From Tetragnatha versicolor (taxonomy: Eukaryota > Arthropoda > Arachnida > Araneae > Tetragnathidae), in the NCBI GenBank assembly GCA_024610705.1, contig JANDEH010000010.1, positions 10,665,349 through 10,729,348 of the forward strand: a stretch of 64,000 nucleotides of DNA, written 5' to 3'. Every line of letters begins with the position of its first letter. Position 1 is the stretch's first letter. Both the position numbers and the translations under genes were made by a program. The notes beneath the pieces are model-generated. The model saw nothing but the letters and a program-made list of their open reading frames with translations, did not search any database and was not told the DNA's origin. Positions 23,242-34,570 of the stretch are shown here, piece by piece.

Positions 23242-23760
23242 TATTTTATTCGCTTTTAAATGAAACCGATTTGACTTTAAAAAATATACACTGCCATAAT
23301 ATTTTATTTCCCAAATCTTTGAATCAACACCCATATTTTAAGCAAAGGTAGCTAGACTGCAGCTAGTGAACTGTGGACTGTTAATCTTCCTAGTTAAAAA
23401 TTTGAGGCAAGTTACGGATAATATCGCTTTGTATTACGAATGAAAATTTATTAAATTTACACAATAAGGAAAAAAGTTAATATCAAAATATTTTTTAAAT
23501 GGTAGCTGTTATAACAATGCACACCAATTTAATTGGTATTAATTTTTCAGAAACTGATTTGTGAAAAAAAGTCCTCAAAATAAGTGTATGTAAATGAATA
23601 ATCACCAATAAGAAATTCATAAAAAGAAATACATATACTTTATATCAGTAAGTATTTATTAACGACAATCTCTATCGAGCAGTACGTCATATAAATAGCC
23701 AAAACTTCCGTTTTGGTTATGTGTAACAGGATATTAAAATTAAAGCCGTATACCTATATT
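23242..23760. repeat. R repeat, copy A unit 1
   Basis: Satellite-like unit of about 500 bp with landmarks AAACCG, ATATACACTGCCA, TTCTTTGAATCAAC-like text, GTAGCTAGACTGCAGCT, AAAATTTGAGG, GATAATATCGCTTTGTAT and AATCACCAATAAGAAATTCA. It is repeated in tandem at 25375 after removal of an inserted element, again at 63240-64000, and more loosely at 57770-58330 and 60650-61440. Confidence 0.8.
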
Positions 23761-23925
23761 CAGGGCTTGATTCCTAAAAAAAGAGGTACCGGAACGGTAA
23801 AAATATTGGTATCGAAACTGAAAAAGCGAATACTTTTTAATACCTTAACTTAAGTAATTATTTTCAGATTTAAATTTATGAAATAAATTCAAGTGTGTTG
23901 TACTAGATAAGAAAGATTGTTCTTA

Positions 23926-24693
23926 ATTGAAGGGTTTGGTGGATGAAGGGGTTATGTGACATTTTTTGAAAATACAATCTAATTCAATGGATGAAATAGT
24001 TAGGCGCAGAAGTGTTACGTAGCAAAATCTGAATATTTCAAAACAGCTAGAAACAAAAATATGAAGAAGGTGAAGGGGCTATGTAACATTGTCATGCCAA
24101 AGCCATAGAGGATGACGGGGCTATGTAACATTTTTATGCTAAAGCCATAGAGGATGAAAGGGCTATATTCCCTTAACTCCTGTAAATCATAACTTAACTA
24201 CATGGTCACAACAGGAGGTGTCCGAACTAGAGTTGCTTTGGTAAACTTAAGTCTGAAAAAATTGAAATCATACAAAATAAAATGAAATCTGGTACAAGTG
24301 CTCCTCAACCTGATAATATGGGTAGACATAATGTGATACCCAACAAAACTAGTGAAGATGTCAAGGTTTCTGTTATAGATATAGAACATGTTTCGAATGT
24401 TTTTATTTACATCTTGCTTCATTCATTCGTTAGATAATAAATTTACAGATTTAAAAAAAAATTTTGTGGATGAAGGGGTTATGTACACAAAATATATAAA
24501 AATACATATTATGGATACATGTAAGTAAATAAAACTTGGTACACTAAAAAATAGATGTCATTAGACTAACTTCATACGCTCACTTAACGACAAAACCAGA
24601 AAACAAAAAAGTTGCAACATGAAAACTTTGAACCTAAATTACTCGAAACTAGGATTTTGTAACATAACCCCTTCATCTCCCAAGCCCTTCAAT
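23926..24693. mobile_element. 768-bp TA-flanked element nested in the hAT-like element
   Basis: Inverted ends ATTGAAGGG(T/C)TTGG followed by GATGAAGGGGTTATGT extend about 36-40 bp and are flanked by TA (23924-23925 and 24694-24695). The motif GATGAAGGGG(C/T)TATGTAACA or a close variant is reiterated inside, near 23943, 24070, 24111, 24153 and 24474. The stretch 24068-24172 is a small tandem repeat. A decayed coding fragment on the plus strand suggests derivation from a transposase-encoding parent. Confidence 0.7.
24231..24437 (+). pseudogene. Transposase-like protein fragment
   Basis: A 68-codon open frame lacking a start reads coding-like in its middle (LKSEKIEIIQNKMKSG, then GRHNVIPNKTSEDVKVSV). 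To my eye it resembles a widespread arthropod transposon-encoded protein in which a basic GKH/GRH motif and a SEE/SED helix precede a short HI...P segment. The family is uncharacterised and I do not name it. After about residue 55 the resemblance fades, and a stop ends the frame. It is broken and lies inside the nested element. Confidence 0.5.
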
Positions 24694-25374
24694 TATTGTA
24701 TAAGAACTCTTTATACACCTTTTTTACAGTGGGTTACATTTTTTTCCAACAGGGTGCCTCTTGTCGGAGGCGGGACAGTGAATGAACCATTAGTGTTGTA
24801 TATTTTGCCAATTTGAGGAATATAATGCGCAGATGAAGTCCTTGAATGGTAGAACTTAAGATGTCGCAAATTTTCTTTGCAAACTTGGCCAGCGATCTGG
24901 CCAATCTGGTTCAAATAAAAAAGAATCAACATCAGGAGCGATTGAGGGTAGTTTAAATGGGGTTTACAATCATGTTTTAAAAGAACAATTAAGTAACAAC
25001 CTTACAATTAAATCCCAAATATTGTTATTTGCAAAAAAGATAAAAATGCAATAAAAATGTTTTTTTTAATTTGAAGTATGCTTTTTTTTGTATTTTTTTG
25101 GTAGGATTCTTACTGTCATGAACTTAATCTGAAAATAAATCTAATAAGTTGAGTTCTAAGTACAAAAGGGGGCCCGGAGGTTCTCCCCTAGAAAAATTTT
25201 GGAAATTTGACAGTAGAAACAGGGTTTTAATTCATTTTAGGACTTTGTTTCGTACATAGAAAGGTAACCGCTGGCCTGATGAATGGGTAGGAGACCCCTA
25301 AAATAGAATATAATTTTTTTTTCCGAAAAAGAGGTTCCGGAACGCCGCGCCGTTCCGGCTGATATCGAGCCCTG

Positions 25375-25821
25375 CCTATACTATACATCCTTCCCGCTTT
25401 CACAACCGTTTTGAATTATTGAATATATACTGCCAGACTATTTTATTCCCCAAATGTAACTTCAAACAAATTTCTTTGAATCACCGCCCTAATTTTAAGT
25501 AAAGGTAACTAGACTGCAGCTCGAGAACAGTTGGTGTGGATAACTCTTCATTTGATTAGTTAAAAATTTGAGGTCAGTAACGGATAATATCGCTTTGTAT
25601 AGGGGAGAGTGGGGTAATAATAAACATTCAAAATTCCACAGAAATTTGTTAAAAGGATTTGTTGAAAAAGACACTTTGATCACCAATAATGAATTTAATA
25701 AAAAGAAATACACATACCGTATGTAAATAAATATTGCGTCTTCAAACTGTGAATATAAAATACACTGAACGAAGAGATTAATTAATTTAACTGTTTTCAC
25801 GCAATTCATCAAATTCATGCT
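25375..25821. repeat. R repeat, copy A unit 2
   Basis: Continues repeat R directly after the hAT-like insertion and begins a second tandem unit at about 25402 (CAACCGTTTTGAA...ATATACTGCCAG). It has the same landmark order as unit 1, then the phrase AGGGGAGAGTGGGGTAATAA near 25601, which recurs in copy B near 63951. Confidence 0.75.
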
Positions 25822-27420
25822 ATATATCGTCGGTGAAGAAGTGATACCTCGTAAACCTCAACCTTAGTCAGATTTACTATGGAAGAACCTTTTCCGCCAA
25901 GGCGATTATTCGCCAAAAAGGAGTTGAATATTCATAAAGTTACTTGAGCTTGCAGTTTAGTCGGAGATTTTTAAAATTAAGACACACAAATCGGTATCTG
26001 CGACAAGAAATTTTAATTTTACTTAAAAGTGCATTTTTCTTTCTCTATATTTTGGATGATTGGATAGTTTTATGTAAAAAATAGATAATTAAAGAGTTGT
26101 AATATTTAGGAATACTGGTTATTACAATGAACACAAAATTTTTTTTTGGATCAAGAGTCCTGGACGATCTGAATTTCGGAGAAACTCAATTTCTAAAAAT
26201 TTCTCTTAAATGGTTAATTTATAAAGTCGTCAATTTATTAATCATTTCTCTAAAAATTGAGTTATGTAATCTCCGCTGTGGAGACTATATGGTGAGAGGG
26301 CATTATGGCTAGAGTGAAAAGCTGGTGTTCGATCAATGCAAATCCAAACAATACCTACTGTGGGGTTTTTGATCAGATAATTGAGTACACTGATTTTAAT
26401 TTCATTAATTATCCATCTCGACAGTCAATTTTTTTAAATTTACACTTGGGGGTTGTGACTAAGTTTTCATCATTTTGTATCGGCGTGGTTTCATTTGTAA
26501 TTCTATAAAACTTTAAAAAAATCGATCGGTCAATCTAAATCCCTAAATTTGATTAGGCATTACGAACTACGCAGTTAAACTTCAATGTTAACTACGCTGT
26601 TAAATTTTCAAAACTTACTTAGAAGTTCCCAAATATTTCTAACACTAAATATTTAATGATTATATTAATATTTCTATTTGCGTTTTTTTTTGTGAAAACC
26701 AGTACTTTGTGGTTCTCTGTTCCTTGTTGATTTTTGAAAACACCTCGTGCAAGTCAGACTTTTTCAAACTTGAAGTTAGACGATGGTCCTTTGATGGTCC
26801 TTTTTTGAATATTCCAAAAACCAGAAACCGTTCAGAAGCAATTAAAACTGTGAACAACTTTCAAAATCTGCACACTGAACCTTTGAAAATAACTGATCAA
26901 AAATATAAACATCTACAGGAGCTTAAATCAGTGATTCCAAAAGAGTATCACTCTTACTATGACAGTTTGCCCATCCTTGATCCAGAAAGAAATTCCAAAA
27001 AAGCAAGAAGAAATCAAAAACAAGATGAAATCAATTAAACTACGACTCAAAAGCATTGATGTTATAATTTGTTATAATTTTTTTGTTAATTTATTAATAA
27101 AATCTGTGTATTTTACTGGGAGGAATTCTTTTTATTATTTATTTGCTTATTATATTATCTCTATCATAGAAATCATAACGTTTCATTTTAAATATAAATT
27201 TTTCGATTCTATAAATGAGAGATCAAAACTTATAAAAGATCGGATGACACTTTCATCACTTTTTTTTTCTCAAATTCCAAGTTTGTAGATAGCTATCAAG
27301 AATTTCGGATTTGGCGCAATTCATTCGGCGCCAATAGTTGCTATGGCGAAAATCACCTTCCAAAGTAAAGCTCATTCAGGTTGTCGTTTACGAGGTATCA
27401 CTTCTTCACCGACGATATAT
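25822..27420. mobile_element. ~1.6-kb TIR element with decayed coding sequence
   Basis: A perfect ~35-bp inverted repeat containing CGTCGGTGAAGAAGTGATAC bounds the segment (25822-25856 and 27386-27420). Similarity continues inwards for about 60 bases at lower identity. An imperfect inner palindrome sits at about 26175-26280. A decayed ORF lies at 26709-27038. The target duplication is uncertain because the flanks are TA-rich. Confidence 0.65.
26709..27038 (+). pseudogene. Decayed transposon ORF, C-terminal part
   Basis: The open frame begins at a GTG and has no credible start. Its second half (EPLKITDQKYKHLQELKSV, then IPKEYHSYYDSLP) looks like a real protein C-terminus. It resembles the tail of arthropod transposon proteins in which a PLPIS-like segment is followed by a helix and an IP-x-x-Y/H-H-x-F/Y motif. 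This may be the far end of the same protein type as the fragment at 24231-24437. An intron or frame break upstream is likely. No catalytic residues are visible. Confidence 0.45.
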
Positions 27421-27451
27421 TGTCTCAAAAAGTACATTTTTTGGTAGAACA

Positions 27452-28706
27452 AATAACACTGTTCACCGAATTTGACCTTCAAAATTTTTCCTTGATGAAA
27501 ATAGTCATCTATAATAAATTTTGGGTCGCTGAATACGAAAATCACCATTAAAATTCTCAATTTGACTCAGGATTTTCGGGGAAAAGCCCCTCCCCCTTTT
27601 AACGTATTTCGACGACTTTATAATTTTTAACTCGATTTTCAGGGTCAAAAAGCATTGCTTTAGTCTTCAAATTGCCCCCCAGGGGATAAGAAAGGATCAA
27701 ATTAATAAAATATGATATATTTATAACAAATGGATAGGTTTAAGGGGTAATTACCCCCTAAAAAACAAAAAAAATCGTTAAAAATAGTAGGATTTGCTAT
27801 ACCCTATATATTTTGCATATTTTTTACGCAATTCCTCTTTGAAGGGTCCTAACCCTTCCCCAAGGACCCAAATTTGATGACAATATGCAGCAATAATTTT
27901 TACAAAAAGCGGTTGAGGTTTTAGCGTCCCAAAATCCCCCGCGGAAGAGTTCGCAAGACTCACAGAATCGAGAAGGTGCTCGCGAGCTCAGGAATTAATA
28001 TTGATGATTTTGAAAAGATTACAAATGACGTTTTTCTTGCATTTTGGGTATATCCTAAGTAGAAACTCTCCAGTTCCTTAAGAACTGAACGGTTTAGAGA
28101 GTGAGGATTCCATGTTTCAAGATATTAATAGATGCACTGCTGTAGATAACAATGAGGGGGCATCCTCTTAAAAACTTAGGGTGATGGAGGAAAATGAGTG
28201 TCATATTTGACATTTGACACAAGAATCAGCTGAAATTCAGTCGGTGGCATTTTGACTTTTATTTTTCACAGCAGTTTAACTCTAAGTGTGGCATTGAACC
28301 CTTTCATGGGTGCTTTGGGGGCGTTAACAGCTCAACCGCTTTTAGTTAAAATCATTGATGCATATTGCCATCAAATTTGGGTAGGTTATAACAAATATAC
28401 TATTTTTGACAATTTTTTTTTGCATTTTTAGGGGGTACCCCTTAAACCTATCCATTTGTTATATATAAATTTATCATATTTTATTAATTTGAACCTTTCT
28501 TGTCCCCTGGGGGGCAATTTAAAGACTAAAGCAAATGCTTTTTGACCCTGAAAATCGAGTTTAAAGTGATAAAGTTGTCAAAAAACATAAAAAGGGGGAG
28601 GAGCTGTTCCCCGAAAATCCTGAGTCAATTTAGAATTTCAATGGTGATTTTCGTATTCAGGGACCCAAAATCATCAAGGAAATTTTTTCATTTTTGAACA
28701 GTGTAA
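27452..28706. mobile_element. Long inverted repeat, ~1.25 kb
   Basis: The left arm (about 27452-27961) and right arm (about 28283-28706) are diverged inverted copies. Matching landmarks include CACTGTTC, AATACGAAAATCACCATT(A/G)AA, GACTCAGGATTTTCGGGG, CAGGGTCAAAAAGCATT, TTGCCCCCCAGGGGA, AACAAATGGATAGGTTTAAG and AAAAGCGGTTGAG. A spacer of about 320 bases separates them. It is a foldback-type element or the product of an inverted duplication. No coding potential. Confidence 0.75.
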
Positions 28707-28717
28707 TTTAAAAATAT

Positions 28718-29169
28718 AAAATGAAAATATCGTGATATTAGCATGTTAGATATTAGCATGTTAAAAAAGCCCTTTTCAGGCCTCGAAAACGAAAAAGTTC
28801 GTTAATTTGCAAATTTTTAAATGTAATTGTGTAGTTTTGTGTTTTTTAGTTGAGAGAAGACAAAATTTAATCAATAAATAAAAAAATCTTGCTTTGCAAA
28901 CTTGTTCTTTTTTAAGGCCTGAAAAAGGGCTATTTTCACATGCCAATATCTCCTCGACTATTCACGATATTTTCATGAAGCTTTTTTCAGTAAGTTCTTT
29001 ATAAAGTTGGCAACAATACTCTGACTGGAGGTTTTTGCTCTATTTTATTTATTTTTTAAATTAATTTTTCTAACTTTTTTATTTCCCCGCTAGAGTCACT
29101 GTAAGTCAGTGCCTCTAGGACACGTTGGTTCCAAATAAGAGCCGTGAAACGGACTTTTGAAACACCCTG
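28718..29169. mobile_element. TA-flanked foldback element, copy 2 (left-truncated)
   Basis: Matches the right two thirds of copy 1, including the GCCCTTTTCAGGCCT / AGGCCTGAAAAAGGGC central arms and the right end GGACTTTTGAAACACCCTG. The left outer arm is missing and the copy abuts the long inverted repeat. The 3' flank is TGTATG rather than a clean TA. Confidence 0.75.
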
Positions 29170-31030
29170 TGTATGTAATTTTACAATACTACATTTCTCA
29201 ATAAATGGAATGGAAGAAGAAATGAAATGAAATAAATGAACTTCCCTATTATTAAACCAAAAAAAATTCTATCAGTGCAATCAAGAAAAACAAACTAATA
29301 CAAACATTATCTAGCTAAATGAGAAGTAATTGGTATTGAATATCGTTAAAAATATTTTTAAGTGTAGAAGAGGAAACTTGAACCTTTAATCAAGAGTTAT
29401 TAACTTGTAATTACATCCATTAGAAATTGCAAGAAAATTATATTTGCGCCTTTTAAAGTTAAGCAAAAACAGAGGAAATTATTGCGAAAGAGGAATTTTA
29501 TCTAAATAATCATATAAATTGTTAAAAGTATGAAAAGAAATATAAAATATATACATAGAAAAGGATTTGATATATTAAGTGGTAAAAAGTCTACTTATAA
29601 TTCCATTTATTAGGGCAAAGAAGATCCAGAATATAGGAAATCACGTAAAGTAATCCCCCTAGGTTTGACAAAAAGTTTATCTTAAAAATTTAAGTAAATT
29701 GAAGTAATTTGGTTTCAAAAAATTGCAAATTTCTTTACCCCATCAGATAAATTTATTAAAGTTTTCTAGGTAGCAATAAAATAGTTTGTGTGAATAGTAT
29801 AAACATGAAAACAATCATAATAATATCGTTTGAAATAAGTTTGTCGTGAAAACTAAATTTGACTTATTTTCTTAAAACTATTAACTTTACTTATACTTTA
29901 TACTATCAAACTAGGTGTTTTATGTTTACCATCAGCTATGATTAAATTTAAAGAGTTTAAAAAATGAGAATCAATATATTGCATGGTTTTTTCAGTTAGG
30001 GAGTTAAATTTAAAGTTGTTAAATTCAATGGTGGATAGGGCTTCATATACAATTTCGCATTCAAATGCTTAACAAAATTCATAATGTAGGGAGGAAAAAT
30101 TATTGTAAAACTACGTTGTTTAAAACTTTGGTTTTAATAGAAGTTATTAAGTAATGTGGTACGTGTGGTTCAAAAGCGTGCTTTGTGATATTTTTCCAAA
30201 AAACACGTTGAGATCTTTCCTAAGATTTTAAGTTTATATTGCTGACAAAAACGGTTGGTAGAAGTATAGTTACTTTGATTTGTAAGTATTTAAAAAAATT
30301 TGTAATTTATCAGTTTAGGATACATTTTAAAAACAGGATAAACAGTTTTAATAATTTTCAAATAAATGTATTACAATCAATTACAATCAATTAAATATAT
30401 TACAATCAATGGTATACATATTCGACTTTTGATTTTTTTAAAAATAGTACTGCGTTTGTCTCCTGAATGTGAAATAAAAAAGTGTATAAAATTATTAAGA
30501 ACAACAGTATATTGAAACATTAATATTTATATCTTAGTTGTTTCTGTTTGTTCCTTATTCACAACTTTACTTTACCTAAATGCGAGGTGTTGGATCAAAG
30601 AAATATCTTAGTTAGCTGAGACATTAAAACTTCATTGTATTTTTTCACTAGACATGAAAGTTTTTTTAAAAATTATCTGTTGGTGTTAATTAAATTCATA
30701 AATGAAAAGTAAGAAGTACTGAATTGTTTTCCAGCAGATGTTTAACTAATGATATTGAATGTCTACCATTTTCTGCAGACCAAATATTCTCCTTCATAAC
30801 AAACTTATCTTAACTAAAGCGAATGTAACTAAGGTAGATTATTTTCAACTCTATGCACTCTTACAACGACAGTTTTAAAACAGAGTAAAAATTACTCAAA
30901 TCTGACTCTGTTACGTATTCAAACTGGCTCCTAGTCAAATTTACTCAAATTTGAAAACATGCATGTACTCATTTCTGAAAACGTGCAGATATTCAAAAAT
31001 GAAACATCATGTTCTTATTTTTGAGTCATA
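29170..31030. other. AT-rich non-coding DNA
   Basis: No gene recognised. A small tandem motif, ATTACAATCA in several copies, lies at 30370-30412. The rest is unremarkable. Confidence 0.45.
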
Positions 31031-31218
31031 TTCTATTCATTTTGAACTGGCGCCTGAAGAATAGTGCTTCCCCCCCACTAGAAGCGTAACCATGGCTACG
31101 CTCTTCGCGCTGCCAATAGTAAGCCTTCTTCGTCACTCTGAAGTTGATAGTTGCCATAGTTATTGATTCGGTGGTGGGGAAGGAAATATTTTCGGGCTCC
31201 AGTTCAAAATGAACAGAA
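31031..31218. mobile_element. 188-bp TA-flanked MITE
   Basis: Inverted ends TTCTATTCATTTTGAACTGG and (opposite strand) TTCTGTTCATTTTGAACTGG continue for about 45 bp through GCGCCTGAAGAATA-like text. TA flanks both sides (31029-31030 and 31219-31220). The centre is GC-richer. This is a mariner-like MITE by target and structure. Confidence 0.75.
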
Positions 31219-31220
31219 TA

Positions 31221-33050
31221 AAGTGCACGATATTATCAGAAATCGGGGTGCGGCGAGGGTCACAATGACGGGGCAAATAGATTTGAAAATTAGGTGCGCT
31301 ACTCTACCAAAAACTGTGTGGTGCTTCCGAAAGTAACCTAAAAACATTTTTAAAATTACGAACATAAGTTAAAAAATAACTGTAATTTGAGTGGTGATTA
31401 TTGAATTGTTTGAAACTGGGTTCTGGTTATTCAAATTTGAAATCATTGAGACATCATATTTGAAACAAAAAGTTACATACAAAGATAACATTGATTACTT
31501 AAATTTGAAACTATCATTTTTCTTTGTGTGGTTTGAAATACTTAAAATACTCGTCCAGCAGAAAATATTGAAAACATGGACACAAACTATGTAAGCTGTC
31601 CACTCAGCCAATAGGGAAATAAGCCTATCTCCAGTGAATTGAAGTTGGTTTGGGGACGGCCCTTCAGGCAGAGGCGTTAAATAATTCCTCTCACTCGCGT
31701 TAACTTCGAATCGCGAGATTTTCTCAGCAAAATCAAACCCCAAAAAAGAGTTCGCCAATAATAGCGATAGAGAGAAATGCTTAAAACTAAAATAATAAGA
31801 GACAATCTGTTTCTATCTGTAGTTAATGAGGAGCTGTCTCAAAGCGCAATTTTCATTTCTGGCGCGCTTGATAGATTGAACTTGGTCTTTTACAGATGAA
31901 GTTTAAGGCTAATGAAAACCTTTCGGGGCTGTCACTCAGAAACTTACGCCTACCAGTGTGCGCGCCGAGCAGGGAAATAAAAAATGGTTTCGGGAGAGAG
32001 AAAAAAACAACAAATTTTGAGATTGTAGGAAACTATATGTGAATGGAAAATAAAAGGGTTGTCTAGACCATACTTTTAATCATGGATCTCTAGAGGAAGC
32101 TGCAACGTGGAAATTAATGGGGGTAAGCTTTCGGAATAAAAGATTAAAAAATAGTTGGGCGAGTGTCTTGTACTTACCTACCACTCTGATGAGAAATGTT
32201 TCGCACTGTTGGATGCGCTTTCCATTTATAAAGGGAAGCCATACCGATCTTTATGCACAAATACGTGTGCTAGATACGTAAGTTTCAGTATAGAGATACA
32301 ATGTGGGTTCTTTGTTACGAGCGGTGGTGTGAAAAATCATTTCTTTTTTTTGGTGTTGGGGAAATATTATCTGAAATGAGAGAAATTAATTTTTTAAGGT
32401 TTTCAAAAAAAAATTATGGATTTTTTTTATTTCTTCATTTGTCCGAATCAATTTAAATTCAATTTCAGGTTACTTAAGTGAATTTAAAAAAAAATAATCC
32501 TTTATTTTGTGAAAGTGAACAGTAAGTGTATTTTAAAACTTAAGAAACGAAATAAAAAGTATCTTTCTAAATACCAGAAAATTAACATTGAAAATCCATC
32601 TTTCATAGCTTATAGTATTTTATTTACTCGTGAATACCTATTTCTAACTTCTTTTTAGAATTTGAAAGGGATACTTTAATCACTAATACTCTTATAAGGT
32701 TTTTTAAAATTCAATTTTATGCAATTTAGTTACCCATGGTAAATCTCCTTTTTGATTTACCTCTTAAACGCTTTAGTATTAACATTGAATTAAACAAATA
32801 AAGCGCATTCGCAATAGAAACATACGATAGTATTACGACTCTATTTTAGAAATCTTGATTTGGGAGTTTACCAATCTTGACAACAGCTTCTGAGGCCAAC
32901 CTATCTTCAGCAGAAATCTGCAATACTATTCCAGCTAAACATTCTTCAATGCAGAAAGTGGTCCAAAAGAACATTTAATTGAAAACTAATTCAAATTATT
33001 ATTCAAAACGGAAAGTTTAGATACCTATGTTTTAGTACTCCCAAAAAATT
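31221..33050. other. Non-coding
   Basis: No gene supported. A moderately GC-rich patch at about 31590-31760 contains overlapping frames on both strands without recognisable product. Confidence 0.4.
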
Positions 33051-34570
33051 CAATTCATGCCCAATGAAAAAGGCACGCCAATTTCTTGAAATGAAATGGC
33101 ATTACAAACGCCTCCAACAAGTGACTCGCCTTCGAAGATGAATCCATAGTAAAATTCAAAAGCCGTCATAAAATTCTAAAACGTACGAGCGCATAGAGAG
33201 ATGGCATAGTATAGGTAATTAATCCAGCTCTGTCTTTCTGTTGACTTATGAATGGAAATAAATGTGCCGCGCGATGAGTGAGCAATAGGTGAGGATATCG
33301 TGAGCCTTAATAAAGAAAGGGCTACAAGAAGACAATGGCCCGTTCCGGATCATTAGCTGCAAGGGAATGAAGTTGCCCAGTCAGCGGCAAAAGTGTCCCT
33401 CGTTAAAACGGCGGTGGACGCCTTTATGCACACAGCCATAAAAGCCAGATAATAACGGCCATCTGCATATCCCTCGGATTCCGGTAAAAACATTTCGATC
33501 CGGCAATCGTTGATACGGGGCCAAGTATCGTTTTTTCCCGCGCGCAGTTGTGTTTTATTCCCGTTTTTTCGTTTTTCAGCACCCAGTTGCGAGGCCTATA
33601 AAAGAGTACACGCAATGACATATCAGGAACTGTATAAAACACGGACACCAAAACTGGGCTATAAAATTGAGGGTTTTATGTTACACTATTTCGTTAAGTT
33701 ATGCATATTAAAAGGAAAACCGGAGCAGTAAAAAGGTCGTTTCTGCACTTTTAATATTGCAGCTTGTAAGTCGCCCGGCCAGGATAATGAATTCTGGTTT
33801 TTAATGCACCTTGCAAGCCTTTCGGATTCGGAAGTAACTAGGCTTCCCGGCGGCCAAGATATATAGGTTCCCCCAAACGTCGCGCTTTATTGCCTTATAA
33901 CGAGTAATGCTTATGCCTTTTGTCATAAAACTCCGGGTGATTTAATATTTCGCTGAATTCTTCCAAGTTAGGGCTCAGCCTTGATAAAAGAAGCGGCGGA
34001 CGGTTTTATCTTCTTTTCGTCGCAAAAGTTATTTTCCCAAATATGTTTAATATTGTTATAAAATTTTACCCATTCCGCATACACAATATTACACCAGAGA
34101 TAGCCGCTGTTTGCTTTCCGCACAAAGGAAAAGATGGAGGCCGCTGCTTTTTAATATCAGAGCCCTGCAGAAATTGATTCCCGGCCACCGCCATTAGAAA
34201 TAAACTATTTTTATGGCTACGAATGAAAAGTTCAATTTCCAGGCTCCCGAATCTCTGTAGATTGCTTTTCCCAGATACGGATTATCCTATTCATAATGGA
34301 GTAGGCCTACGGGACGAAACTTCTTCTTGCAATCAGTCCCACTCAACATGCGGCAAATATTGTTTCGGGTATCAATATCCGCGGAAATGAAATTTGCCGC
34401 AGATCGGAATTCGGGGAAACCCCTTTTCAGATTATTCAAAGCACTTCATGGGAATTCAATGACATTCCCTACACACTTAGACGCAATGCAAGAAACACTT
34501 TTGTATACGCAGAGGCTGCAATTGAATGTGCTCGATTATTACGGCTTTTCCCTTAAATTGGAGTAGTTCA
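33051..34570. other. GC-richer non-coding island
   Basis: This is the longest island of balanced base composition in the window and has no long ORF. It contains AT-rich short motifs of homeodomain-binding type, such as GTCATAAAAC (33924) and TTTTATGG, spread among unique sequence. The texture resembles conserved regulatory DNA near developmental genes. That is an inference from composition only. Short frames at 33424-33731 and 34327-34566 are not convincing. Confidence 0.35.

Larger units (their letters stand above)
23761..25374. mobile_element. 1.6-kb hAT-like element inside repeat R
   Basis: Ends CAGGGCTTGAT and (opposite strand) CAGGGCTCGAT are flanked by CCTATATT (23753-23760) and CCTATACT (25375-25382), a 7-of-8 match. 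Copy B of repeat R at 63730-63737 carries the uninterrupted target CCTATACT in the same context, which confirms the insertion. Both ends carry AAGAGGT(A/T)CCGGAACG, and a short palindrome CCGGAACG...CGTTCCGG lies at 25337-25358. An 8-bp duplication with CAGGG ends fits hAT. A second transposon occupies its interior. Confidence 0.8.
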
